A stretch of 64,000 nt of DNA from the NCBI GenBank assembly GCA_039679945.1, contig JBDKTY010000056.1, positions 1 through 64,000 on the forward strand. Direction: 5' to 3'. Source of the stretch: SbD1 sp039679945. GTDB taxonomy: Bacteria; Desulfobacterota; Syntrophobacteria; Syntrophobacterales; Syntrophobacteraceae. The notes beneath the pieces are model-generated. The model ran no database searches and had not been told where the DNA came from. It saw only the letters and a list, made by a program, of their open reading frames with translations. A program made the translations under genes and the position numbers. This document shows, one piece after another, positions 1 through 8,010 of the stretch; position 1 is the stretch's first letter; every line of letters begins with the position of its first letter.

Positions 1-1
1 T

Positions 2-124
2 ATACTAATTTGCGTTCAAGAGGATATACCCCCGTTCGCCCTGAGGTATCGAAGGGTAGAACGGGTCAATTCTGAACGGCATCTTCAATTTAGGGATAGA
101 CTCATCTTGAACGCAACTCCGTAT
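2..124 (+). repeat. MITE-like element, copy 1
   Basis: A 123-bp element with imperfect inverted ends. The left end reads ATACTAATTTGCGTTCAAGA and the reverse complement of the right end reads ATACGGAGTTGCGTTCAAGA. It has an inner hairpin (arms CCCGTTC and GAACGGG) at 31-65. It is nearly identical to the copy at 58438-58560 and related, in opposite orientation, to 46384-46507 and 56839-56962. It encodes no protein. It lies downstream of the glycyl-radical operon and may help end its transcript (inference). Confidence 0.85.
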
Positions 125-218
125 TAGAAATGAAATACTCAAAGATTTCCGCTATTTCGCATCCAGCAACCCCTTTCCTGAAATGTTGTATGATTCGCCG
201 GGGCACTGACGTGCCGTC

Positions 219-1241
219 TCATTCAATGATGTGACCCGGACCCCGGGGAGGCATTGGAGATGTGGGACAGCAAGCCCGTTCCATCGCCGGATGCGACCCG
301 TCCGATGCAGCTTCCCGGATATCGTCAATTTCCGATCCATCTATGGTTATCGTGCAGCCGGTCGCTTCCCTTATGCCCGTCGCATAGGGTAGAAGATCGC
401 CCTCTGTCAGGGGCTCCTGTCCGCTGAACCGGTACTCCCGGCCGAGGGCCTCATATTTTGCGGCCCCCAGCCGGTGGAAGGGCAGAAGATCGACCTTGTA
501 TATATGCAACTCGGAGATGAGCAGCGCGAGGGACCGGAAGAAGCCGTCATCCATATTGAACGAGGGAATTACGGGGACCCGGATGAGCACGGGTCTATTG
601 TTTTCCAGAAGCCACCTGCAATTCTGGATGATGGCGCTGTTGCTGACGCCGGTCATGGCAATGTGCCGGTTGTCGTCCAGGTGCTTTATGTCGTAGATGA
701 AAAGATCCACGTATTCACTCACGGCCCTGATGGCAGCCAAGCCGGCGAGGCCGCTCGTCTCCATGGCGACTTGCACCCCCTCTTCCTTCAATGCTTTCAA
801 ATAATCCGATAGAAATGCCTGGTGGAGCAGGGGTTCACCACCCGACACCGTGATGCCGCCGCCGGACTGTTCCCAGAACAACCGGTCCTTTAAGGACAGT
901 GAAAGTAAATCCCGCACGGAATACCTGTTCCCGGAGAATTCCAGTGCGTTCTTAGGGCAGGCACGGATGCAGTCCCCGCAAAGATCGCATGTGAATCTGT
1001 CGAGGACATAGTGCTCACGGCTCACGGATATCGCTTTTTTCGCGCATGCGTGCATGCATTCGCCGCACCGGACGCACAGTTTATCGAAATGGAGAATTTC
1101 GCGGGAACTCGACTGTGATTCGGGATTGCTGCACCACGCACAGCGGAGCGGGCAGCCCTTGAAAAAGACTGTCGTTCGTAACCCGGGCCCGTCCTGAATG
1201 CAGTACCTCTGGATGTTGAATACGTATGGCCGCATATCCAT
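219..1241 (-). CDS. Glycyl-radical enzyme activating protein (radical SAM activase)
   Basis: A 340-residue activase of the PflA family. It should use S-adenosylmethionine and a 4Fe-4S cluster to place the glycyl radical on the enzyme encoded just upstream. The radical SAM motif CxxxCxxC is visible at C30, C34 and C37. Two ferredoxin-type 4Fe-4S motifs follow (C56/59/62/66 and C85/88/91/95); this insert is typical of activases of dehydratase or lyase-type GREs and absent from PflA itself. The gene starts 15 bp after the GRE stop, so it is the last gene of the operon. An AGAGG lies 12 nt before the first ATG; a second in-frame ATG two codons on is also possible. The family assignment is firm. 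The partner is inferred from position. Confidence 0.93.
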   Translation of the reverse strand: MDMRPYVFNIQRYCIQDGPGLRTTVFFKGCPLRCAWCSNPESQSSSREILHFDKLCVRCGECMHACAKKAISVSREHYVLDRFTCDLCGDCIRACPKNALEFSGNRYSVRDLLSLSLKDRLFWEQSGGGITVSGGEPLLHQAFLSDYLKALKEEGVQVAMETSGLAGLAAIRAVSEYVDLFIYDIKHLDDNRHIAMTGVSNSAIIQNCRWLLENNRPVLIRVPVIPSFNMDDGFFRSLALLISELHIYKVDLLPFHRLGAAKYEALGREYRFSGQEPLTEGDLLPYATGIREATGCTITIDGSEIDDIREAASDGSHPAMERACCPTSPMPPRGPGHIIE

Positions 1242-1256
1242 GGTGGGGTTAAACCT

Positions 1257-3650
1257 CTATTCGTGTTCTGTTCTCAGGATGATGTCTTCCTGCAACAGGG
1301 AATCTATCGTGTTGAACAGAACACTGAAGCCCGCCACCCTGACGACGAGGCTCGGATATTTGTCAGGATGTTTTTGCGCATCCCTCAATGTCTCCGCGCT
1401 GACGAAATTGAACTGTATGTGCTGGCCCTTCGAGAGAAAGAAGGTCTTGACCAGACCCGCGATTCTCTGGAGACCCGCGCGATTGGCGAGTACCTTCGGA
1501 TTGAATTTCAGGTTGAGCAGCGTGCTTCCCACCGCTTTGAAGGGGTCCAGGCGCACCACCGACTTCAGGACCGCCGTCGGTCCGGATTTGTCTCTGCCCT
1601 GCGAGCAGGAAACGCCGCCGTCGGCCAGTACCTGGCCAAACAAACGTCCGTCGGCGGATGCACCGATCTTGTCGGCCAGCAGGAGATGGGACGTGACACT
1701 GTAGAGCGCCATCAGAATGGGGCCGCCGCGAGGGTTCCTGTACTTCTTATATTCGTAGTATAAATGATCGGAAACCCTTGCTCCCAGTTCATCGACATAA
1801 GGCTCATCGTTGCCGTATTTCGGAACTTTGTTCAGGATCACCTGCCTCAGACGCTCGGAACCCTCGAAATTATTCCTGAGTGCCGTTCTCAGTTCCTCCC
1901 ACGTGAGCGTGCGGTCTTCAAAGATCAGCTTCTTTATCGTTGCCAGGGAGTCGGCGACATTGGCGATGCCCACCAGGTTTATCGTCGTAGAGTTATGACG
2001 GGCGCCGCCTTCCATGGAAGTCTTCGCATTCCGGATACAGTCATTTATGAAAAGGGATTCGAAAGGGGTGGGCAGATACATCCCGTGCAGTTCATCGATG
2101 ATATTGTCACAGGTGACATGCTGCTCGAAATAATAGGAGAGTTGTTTGCAGTATCCCTGGAAGAAGTCTTCGAATGTCGCGAAGGATTCGGCGGCGCCTG
2201 TCCTGAAGGGGTTTTGCTTCTGGAGGACGATATCGAATCCGTCAAAGATAGTAAGCTCCAGGACCTTGAGAATATTGTAGAAACCACCGGTCAGCCAGGG
2301 CTCGGAAATACCGCCGACAGTGGTTTCCGTGCATCCCACGATCGAGTAATCCCTTGCCTCCGGAAGTGTATAGCCGGCTTGCAGCATGTTCGGGATGAGT
2401 ACCTCGTCATTGAAAAAGGCGGGCAAACCTCCGCAGTGGGAAGCGACCTCGATGGCGTGTTCGAGGAAATCATCCGGTGAACCATAATGCCACCTTATGG
2501 ACGTGGAAGGCTGGGGAAGGCCTATCTTCGCGGTTATGTCGAGACATTTCCTGGACAGCTCGTTGACGATGTTCTTTCCGTCCTCGTCCTGCCCGCCCAG
2601 GGACATATGCTGGAAGACCGGATAGCCGTTGAGCAGCAGAGTGGCGTTTTTGTCTCTTATCTTGTTTATCTCATTGAATTTGATCCACAGGCAGGCCAGC
2701 AGCTCATCGTGGAATTCTCTCTCCGGTCCCTCCGAAGCCGCGATATAATAAGGGTACATATACCGGTCGAATCTTCCGCAGGAGATGCTGTGGCCGTTCG
2801 ATTCCAGTTGCATGATCAGGTGCAGGAACCAGAATGACTGGCACGCTTCATGGAAGTCGCGGGCCGGGTTTTCGGGAACCGTGGCGCATATTTGCGCTAT
2901 TTTGAGCAGTTCCGCCTTTCGCTCCGGGTTTTGTTCCGCTTCCGCCATGCCCTTCGCCAGATCGGAATACCTTCCCGCAAACTGAATCGCCGCCTCGCAG
3001 CAGATTATGGCTGCTTTATAGTAACTCTGCTTTTTTACATATGCCGGATCGGAAACGGTGACGCGCTTTCTCTCATCCTGGATTTCACCGATCAAGCACC
3101 TCAGCCCCTTTCGGAGGCAGCTCTCATAATCCACGATGATATGGCCCACGCCCGACTTAAGCGCGGTCAGAGCGCAGATGAGATCCGATGCCGCCGAAGC
3201 CGCGCTCTCGGGAAAATAGCTCAACCCTATTTCCTTGAGCGTCTGGTTCCGCCACTTGGGCAGGACCTGCCTCAAGACTTCCTTGGTCTGCTCGGTAATC
3301 AGGAATTTGTCGGAGGTCCGGGTCTCGAAGGTGTCCAACTCATCGAGAACGAAATCGATGTCGTATTCGGGAAAGACGGGAACGCTCCTGAATTTCTCGG
3401 CCAGACTCCCGACGAGCAGGTCCCCCTCGCCTATGTAGATATCCATCCCGCCCAGTATTTTCTCCAGCGCCCTGGCGCGCCTCAAAATGCTCGGGAGTCC
3501 CACGGTCTCCTCGTAGCTCTCGGTTATGAGCCTGGCGCGCTGGGACGAAATCTCGGGGACGGTGTCCAGAAAGGTTCTCTTCAGGTTTTCAACTCGCTCG
3601 GACAGGTCTAAAGAATCTATGTGGAAGAGCTTCTTGTTGTCACTGGACAT
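1257..3650 (-). CDS. Glycyl radical enzyme of unassigned substrate (eliminase/dehydratase-like)
   Basis: A 797-residue member of the pyruvate formate-lyase/glycerol dehydratase superfamily. The C-terminal radical site is RVAGFS with Gly774; the thiyl-radical Cys440 sits in GCTE, giving the Cys-x-Glu pair (C440/E442) of GRE dehydratases and C-X lyases rather than the Cys-Cys of formate lyase. His170 and the His287-Ser288 pair (NGHSIS) match the glycerol dehydratase pocket, but the position of its substrate-binding Asp447 is Thr454 here. GGAGG lies 5 nt before the ATG and overlaps the stop of the aldolase gene. Neighbours (aldolase, acylating acetaldehyde dehydrogenase, activase) suggest catabolism of a small hydroxylated or oxo acid, diol or similar compound. 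I cannot name the substrate; isethionate lyase, propanediol dehydratase or a new activity all remain possible. Confidence 0.9.
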   Translation of the reverse strand: MSSDNKKLFHIDSLDLSERVENLKRTFLDTVPEISSQRARLITESYEETVGLPSILRRARALEKILGGMDIYIGEGDLLVGSLAEKFRSVPVFPEYDIDFVLDELDTFETRTSDKFLITEQTKEVLRQVLPKWRNQTLKEIGLSYFPESAASAASDLICALTALKSGVGHIIVDYESCLRKGLRCLIGEIQDERKRVTVSDPAYVKKQSYYKAAIICCEAAIQFAGRYSDLAKGMAEAEQNPERKAELLKIAQICATVPENPARDFHEACQSFWFLHLIMQLESNGHSISCGRFDRYMYPYYIAASEGPEREFHDELLACLWIKFNEINKIRDKNATLLLNGYPVFQHMSLGGQDEDGKNIVNELSRKCLDITAKIGLPQPSTSIRWHYGSPDDFLEHAIEVASHCGGLPAFFNDEVLIPNMLQAGYTLPEARDYSIVGCTETTVGGISEPWLTGGFYNILKVLELTIFDGFDIVLQKQNPFRTGAAESFATFEDFFQGYCKQLSYYFEQHVTCDNIIDELHGMYLPTPFESLFINDCIRNAKTSMEGGARHNSTTINLVGIANVADSLATIKKLIFEDRTLTWEELRTALRNNFEGSERLRQVILNKVPKYGNDEPYVDELGARVSDHLYYEYKKYRNPRGGPILMALYSVTSHLLLADKIGASADGRLFGQVLADGGVSCSQGRDKSGPTAVLKSVVRLDPFKAVGSTLLNLKFNPKVLANRAGLQRIAGLVKTFFLSKGQHIQFNFVSAETLRDAQKHPDKYPSLVVRVAGFSVLFNTIDSLLQEDIILRTEHE

Positions 3651-3659
3651 TTCTTCCTC

Positions 3660-4664
3660 CTACTTCCGCAGAGAGTAAGCTGCTTCGATGCATATGTGTT
3701 CCTGGCCCTCGGTACAAGTTCTCCTGCCTATTTCTCTGATGATGTCCCTCGAATCGACGCCGAACTTGCCTCCGGCGCGGCGCGCGAAAAGGAGGAATGA
3801 GGAATACACGCCGGACAGTCCCAGCATGATCTGGTCGTTCTCCAGTTCCATGGGACTTTTCATGAGCGGCTTTATATGTTGTTCGCCAAAGTCCATCATC
3901 TTGTAGAGATCGGCCCCCGTTCTCCACCCCATCCGCTGGGCCACGGCCAGGAGCGCCTCGGTCGGACAGTTGCCGGCCCCCGCTCCAAACCCCTTGGCGC
4001 TCGCGTCGATGTAATAGGCGCCGGCTTCCATGGCTGCCATGGTGTCGGCGACGCCCAGCGACAGGTTGTTGTGCCCATGAAAGCCCACGGGGATGCCCAA
4101 TCCCTTTACCAGGACTTCTACCCGCTCATGAACCTGATGCGGCAAAAGGTACCCGCCGCCATCGAGCAGATAGACCCCTTGAGCGCCGTAGGATTCCAGC
4201 AGCCTTGCCTGCCGAAGGAGTTCCTCGGGTGTGACGATGGTGTGGTTTGCGGATGTCAGGCCTCCGATGGCAACCATCCCGAGCGAGTTGGCCATCCGGA
4301 TGTGCTGTTCGGAGATGTCCGCCTCCGTAACCTGGGTGACAAACCTCGCATACTTGACCCCATGATCCGCCGCGGCTCGAAGCTGGAAGCGCGTTCCCAC
4401 ACCGGGGAGGGTGATTACGGAAAGATCCGCCCTTGAAACAGCGGCGGTAACGGCCTTGATGTAAGCAACATCATCGCCCGGCGAAAAACCGTACTGGCAG
4501 GAGGAACCTCCAAGGCCGTTTCCATGCCCGAACTGAATGACTTCAACACCGGTTTTGTCGAGTTCGGCCGCAAGGCCCGCCATCTGCTCCGGAGTCATTT
4601 GATGACTCAAGGGATGCATGCCTTCTCTCAGTGTTTCGTCGAATATGATGAAGGTTTTACTCAT
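3660..4664 (-). CDS. mhpE: 4-hydroxy-2-oxovalerate aldolase-like enzyme (DmpG/MhpE family)
   Basis: A 334-residue HMG-lyase-like TIM-barrel aldolase related to DmpG/MhpE, which cleaves 4-hydroxy-2-oxovalerate to pyruvate and acetaldehyde. The start motif DETLREGMH gives catalytic Arg13 and His17; the metal pair HxH is His196 and His198; Tyr287 in GVYSSF matches the DmpG catalytic tyrosine. The metal-binding Asp of DmpG (RDG) is Glu14 here (REG), as in homocitrate synthases, and several loops around the pocket (GHGNGLGG, TSANH, LDGGG) differ from the classical enzyme. GGGAGG lies 8 nt before the ATG. It is 19 bp from the dehydrogenase gene, with which the product normally forms a channelling complex. 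The family is firm; the exact substrate chain length is uncertain. Confidence 0.85.
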   Translation of the reverse strand: MSKTFIIFDETLREGMHPLSHQMTPEQMAGLAAELDKTGVEVIQFGHGNGLGGSSCQYGFSPGDDVAYIKAVTAAVSRADLSVITLPGVGTRFQLRAAADHGVKYARFVTQVTEADISEQHIRMANSLGMVAIGGLTSANHTIVTPEELLRQARLLESYGAQGVYLLDGGGYLLPHQVHERVEVLVKGLGIPVGFHGHNNLSLGVADTMAAMEAGAYYIDASAKGFGAGAGNCPTEALLAVAQRMGWRTGADLYKMMDFGEQHIKPLMKSPMELENDQIMLGLSGVYSSFLLFARRAGGKFGVDSRDIIREIGRRTCTEGQEHICIEAAYSLRK

Positions 4665-4683
4665 CGGTTCAGCCTCCCAATAA

Positions 4684-5556
4684 TTAACCCTGCCTTGTCT
4701 CGGCGATCCTCTCGCCCACCGCCAGTGCCGCGCATGTCATAATATCCAGGTTCCCGCTGTATTTTGGCAGGTAGTCTCCGGAACCTTCGATTTCCACCAT
4801 CACGGTCACCTTGTTTTCGTCGATGATGGGAGGAAGTTTCAGGCGATATCCCGGAACATATTCCTGGACGGATCGGACCATGTCGTTGATGGAACTCAGA
4901 AGCGTTTTGGAGTCGATATTGTCGGAGAACGCATAAATGGTGTTGTAGTTGGTGATGGGAGGGTTCGCGGGATTGAGTAAAATGATGGCTTTCCCCTTTG
5001 GGGTGCCGCCGATGCTCATTACCGCATTCGATGTGGTTATCGTGAATTCGTCGATATTTTGCCTTGTCCCCGGACCGGCGCTCTTGCTCGCGATGATCGA
5101 CACAGTTTCCGCATAGGTGGTCGAGCAGACCCTCGTGATTGCATGCACGATGGGAATGGTGGCCTGTCCCCCGCAGGTAACCATATTTACGTTTTTCGCA
5201 TCGAGGTGGGAGTCAAGATTGACTACGGGTATGACCTGCGGGCCAATTGCCGCCGGCGTTAAATCGATCGCTGTAATTCCGGCGGATTCCAAAAGAGGCG
5301 CATGCACGGAGTGCGGTTTGGCGCCTGTCGCGTCGAATACCAGGGCGATGTCCTTCCTTTCCAGAATAGCCTGAATACCCGAACTGGAGGTGGAAATGCC
5401 TTCTCGCGCGGCGAGTTCAAGGCCATGTGAATCCTTAATTATTCCCGCCACCAGTTTCAGATCCAGGAACTTGCTCTTGCGAAGGATCTTGTATAACAGA
5501 TCGATTCCGATATTACCGGGCCCGATAATCGCCGCATTCAGCCTGCGCTTCGTCAT
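4684..5556 (-). CDS. mhpF: Acetaldehyde dehydrogenase (acylating), DmpF/MhpF family
   Basis: A 290-residue enzyme expected to oxidise acetaldehyde with NAD+ and CoA to acetyl-CoA. The N-terminal nucleotide-binding motif GPGNIG is at 12-17, catalytic Cys128 lies in TCGGQAT, and SKSAGPGTR and NLDIMT blocks match DmpF. Compared with the DmpF sequence as I remember it, the segment after YVPGYRLK is shorter by roughly 16 residues. The start overlaps the end of the upstream regulator gene by 44 bp; GAGG sits 7 nt before the ATG, so translation is probably coupled. With the next gene it forms the classical aldolase-dehydrogenase pair, but the hydratase MhpD that normally precedes it is missing. Confidence 0.9.
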   Translation of the reverse strand: MTKRRLNAAIIGPGNIGIDLLYKILRKSKFLDLKLVAGIIKDSHGLELAAREGISTSSSGIQAILERKDIALVFDATGAKPHSVHAPLLESAGITAIDLTPAAIGPQVIPVVNLDSHLDAKNVNMVTCGGQATIPIVHAITRVCSTTYAETVSIIASKSAGPGTRQNIDEFTITTSNAVMSIGGTPKGKAIILLNPANPPITNYNTIYAFSDNIDSKTLLSSINDMVRSVQEYVPGYRLKLPPIIDENKVTVMVEIEGSGDYLPKYSGNLDIMTCAALAVGERIAETRQG

Positions 5557-6220
5557 GGTTATACCTCGACTGCTCGATTTGGGATTCTATGACCTTCAAG
5601 GCTATCTTCTGCGCCGTATCCAGATGGATATGCATTTCGCGCCTTGCGCGCGCGCCGTCACCTTTTTCCAATGCATCCACGATTCGGCGATGATGCTCGC
5701 ATGACATATCCGGGTTGCCCGGATAAGCATGCACTGTCGCAAGGTGGTAAAATGTGAAATTGCTCGTATTTTCGTACGCTTTTCTTATAAAGCGGTTCCC
5801 GCAGGCCTCGGAGATGATCGCATGGAAATTGTAATCGTGATCCGTGAACGGTCTTATGTTCCCGCTTCTCAAAATGATCTCCATCCGCTCCATCTCGCGC
5901 TTCAACCCGTTCAAATGGTCGGCGGTTATTTTTCGAGCAGCCATTTCCACGTTCATGCATTCCAGGATCTTACGAGCTTCAAAAATCTCGGTGATTAGTG
6001 ATTCCCCCTGGGTAACGAAGATGCCCTTTCCGTGAACGATGTCCAGGAAGCCAATGGTGGCCAGGTTTTGGAGGGCTTCACGCACGGAACCGACGCTTAC
6101 CGACAGGTCTTCGGATATTTTTGTTGCGGAAGGCAACTTGTCCCCCGACTGAATCTTCCCCTGGAAAATCCAATCGAATATGGATTTGTAAACTGTGTAT
6201 CCCGATTTCAGATGATTCAT
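5513..6220 (-). CDS. GntR-family regulator, FadR/FCD subfamily
   Basis: A 235-residue DNA-binding regulator. The N-terminal winged helix (GDKLPSATKISEDL, then SVGSVREALQNL) is typical of GntR. The C-terminal all-helical FCD domain shows the usual metal ligands (DHDYNFH, EHHRRI, MHIHLD), so a small carboxylate ligand is likely (family knowledge). A longer open frame reaches 6277, but that ATG lies inside the promoter/operator; the ATG at 6220 has a perfect AGGAGG 5 nt upstream, so I use it. First gene of the GRE operon and very probably its autoregulator. Its ligand may be the pathway substrate. Confidence 0.9.
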   Translation of the reverse strand: MNHLKSGYTVYKSIFDWIFQGKIQSGDKLPSATKISEDLSVSVGSVREALQNLATIGFLDIVHGKGIFVTQGESLITEIFEARKILECMNVEMAARKITADHLNGLKREMERMEIILRSGNIRPFTDHDYNFHAIISEACGNRFIRKAYENTSNFTFYHLATVHAYPGNPDMSCEHHRRIVDALEKGDGARARREMHIHLDTAQKIALKVIESQIEQSRYNHDEAQAECGDYRAR

Positions 6221-6260
6221 TTCAGCCTCCTGGCATGGGTCAAACGCCAAAGTTTGAATC

Positions 6261-6291
6261 ATTATAGTTTGTATCATTCAATCATACAAAC
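6261..6291 (-). promoter_or_regulatory. Promoter and GntR operator of the glycyl-radical operon
   Basis: On the minus strand, TTGTAT (6284-6289), a 17-bp spacer and a perfect TATAAT (6261-6266) form a sigma-70 promoter about 40 bp before the regulator start. A 25-bp palindrome at 6267-6291 (arms GTTTGTAT and ATACAAAC, one mismatched pair inside) fills the spacer and -35 box. This is a repressor-like layout for the FadR-type protein encoded first in the operon. Motifs are seen directly; the binding is inferred. Confidence 0.75.
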
Positions 6292-6380
6292 AATTTTTCC
6301 TCGCCGTGAAAAAATCCAGTCGGAATGTAAAAACTGACCTGATGCCAAGCGCTTCTGTTTTGCGAAGGCGAGCGTCCAAT

Positions 6381-6462
6381 GGCCCGTTCGTTCCCTGGTG
6401 CTTCTCAACAAACGGCTATTGAGAGTTTGCGATATCGGGGACTTACGCGGTCGGCAAGATCC
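6381..6462 (+). repeat. Dispersed intergenic repeat, copy A
   Basis: Starts GGCCCGTTC, followed by CTTCTCAA, GAGAGT and GCGATATCG blocks in the same order and spacing as at 19534-19615. Non-coding. Confidence 0.5.
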
Positions 6463-6628
6463 GCATTTGGCTGGTTGAAACAGGTACCCCCCCGTTCCTG
6501 AACGACTGGATGGATGGGCTGGCAGACCGGGCACGTCCTTGATAGAGAACGGGCATGTCGAATTCTTTCCCCGACCGCTCCGGGGATGGATGATCTGACC
6601 GGCCATGCAAGTCTTCGATGGTGGGAGC

Positions 6629-6710
6629 CCCGGATGCTTGTTATCCGGGCGCAAACCGCAAGAGGTTATTAACCGGTAACAACTATCTCTTCCGGAAGAA
6701 CTGTTTATCG
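6629..6710 (+). repeat. 82-bp repeat family, copy A
   Basis: Begins CCCGGATGC and ends CTGTTTAT. Its reverse complement matches 31328-31409 over the same 82-bp length, including GTTATCCGGGCGC and GCAAGAGG blocks. It has no coding sense; the start (CCCGGATgcttgttATCCGGG) can fold into a hairpin. Confidence 0.65.
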
Positions 6711-7115
6711 GGGTGCCGAAGGGCGGGACGGGGCGGTCAAAGGTGGCTGCAATGCCTTTTACTTGCCATGCCGAACCATGCGGATGGGGGGGCTTTGCCC
6801 GGCGCGAGCAGTGGGAGTGCGCTTTCCGGGAAGCGTTCGTCAGGAGGCGGTTCGTCTGTCCCCCGAGGGGAGGTGCCGGAACGTGGGCGGGTGTGCTACC
6901 GGTAGTGGCCGCGTCCTCCGGCGCCCGGGTTGGAAGATCTCTCTCCACACCGGGTACACCTGTTCGCGGTTTCCCGCCACGCCTGGCCGAGCGAACCGTG
7001 GGGTCTGTCTCGCCCGGCGCGAACGGGGAATGTAGTTCAGGCGGTATAGTCGCGCGCGGGACCGCGTACCTCGGTCTTACCGGAAACAATTGCCTTGCCG
7101 CGCGGGTTTTCCGTT

Positions 7116-7901
7116 CTACGCGGCGTTCTCCCTCCTGAGGATATTGCCTCTGAGGCCTATCACGACTTCCTCTATCGGAATGTCCTTACCCGCGTCTTTC
7201 ATCCCTTTCCTGACAAGGGCAGGCATCGCGGAACAGCAGGGGACTTCCATGTCTATAACCGTGACGCTTTGGATATCGGCAACGCGGAAGATCTCCGCGA
7301 ACCTGGCGGCGTATTCCTGGGCGTTGTCAAATTTGGGACATCCCATAAGGACCGCCTTGCCGCCGACGAACTCGCGGTGGAAATTGGGATAGGCAACGGG
7401 AGCGCAATCCGATACGACCAGCAGATGCGCGTGCTTGAGAAATGGGGCATTGGGGGGCACCAGCCGCAACTGGATCGGCCAATGGGAAAGTTGTGAGGCG
7501 AACTCACCGGTCTGATCCGGTGTAAAGCGTTTTTCGTGCAGTGGATGCGGGGAAGCGACGGGAAACGTCTCGATGCGGCTGGACGGGCAGGCGCATGGAG
7601 ATGGAAGATGCGCTGGCTTCTCCGTCTTCCCCTCGTCTTCTTCGATGTTTGTCTTCCTGGATTCCAGGTGTTCCTCGACCGCCTCGGGGTCGAATTCGTC
7701 GGCTTTTCTCTCGATGATTTTCACGGCGCCTTGCGGACATCCGCTCAAGCAGGCACCGAGCCCGTCACAGTAGGATTCCTTAACGATGCGCGCCTTGCCG
7801 TCCCTGATCTCCAGTGCTCCCTCCGCGCAGGCCAGGGCGCAGAGGCCGCAGCCGTCACACAATTCTTCATCTATTTCAACTATCTTCCGGATCTTTGCCA
7901 T
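7116..7901 (-). CDS. Hcp-associated 4Fe-4S ferredoxin-like protein
   Basis: A 261-residue protein with two adjacent 4Fe-4S motifs near the N terminus (CDGCGLCALAC and CDGLGACLSGC), an acidic linker, and a longer C-terminal part with scattered cysteines (SDCAPVAY, MGCPKFDN, VPCCSA). Its likely role is electron delivery to the Hcp encoded two genes upstream; this pairing is common in anaerobes (established knowledge). A longer open frame reaches 8000, but the ATG at 7901 has GGAG 8 nt upstream and begins directly with the ferredoxin domain, so I use that start. Last gene of the hcp operon. Confidence 0.87.
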   Translation of the reverse strand: MAKIRKIVEIDEELCDGCGLCALACAEGALEIRDGKARIVKESYCDGLGACLSGCPQGAVKIIERKADEFDPEAVEEHLESRKTNIEEDEGKTEKPAHLPSPCACPSSRIETFPVASPHPLHEKRFTPDQTGEFASQLSHWPIQLRLVPPNAPFLKHAHLLVVSDCAPVAYPNFHREFVGGKAVLMGCPKFDNAQEYAARFAEIFRVADIQSVTVIDMEVPCCSAMPALVRKGMKDAGKDIPIEEVVIGLRGNILRRENAA

Positions 7902-8010
7902 TGGTATTCTCCAGTCATAAAACCGATACTGATATTCAAGAGGCCGCTGGCCAGTTTCGCCCTTCGATACATCCAGGCGAACGGTTGTGTCCACGGTCAT
8001 CGTTGTTTCG

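Larger units (their letters stand above)
6292..7115. other. Intergenic region with repeat copies, no gene recognised
   Basis: About 820 bp of GC-rich sequence. It holds one copy of the 82-bp repeat family (6629-6710) and one copy of a second dispersed repeat (6381-6462). Open frames here are Pro/Arg-rich, have no family features and no good SD. I see no RNA gene. Confidence 0.6.

Noticed and set aside
1257..3650. GRE as pyruvate formate-lyase or benzylsuccinate synthase
   Set aside because: There is a single active-site Cys with Cys-x-Glu spacing, not the Cys-Cys of formate lyase, and the small accessory subunits of benzylsuccinate synthase are absent.
6274..7089. 271-residue minus-strand open frame upstream of the GntR gene
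   Set aside because: Pro/Arg-rich translation, no family features, no SD, and it crosses two repeat copies and the promoter. It is open only because of high GC.
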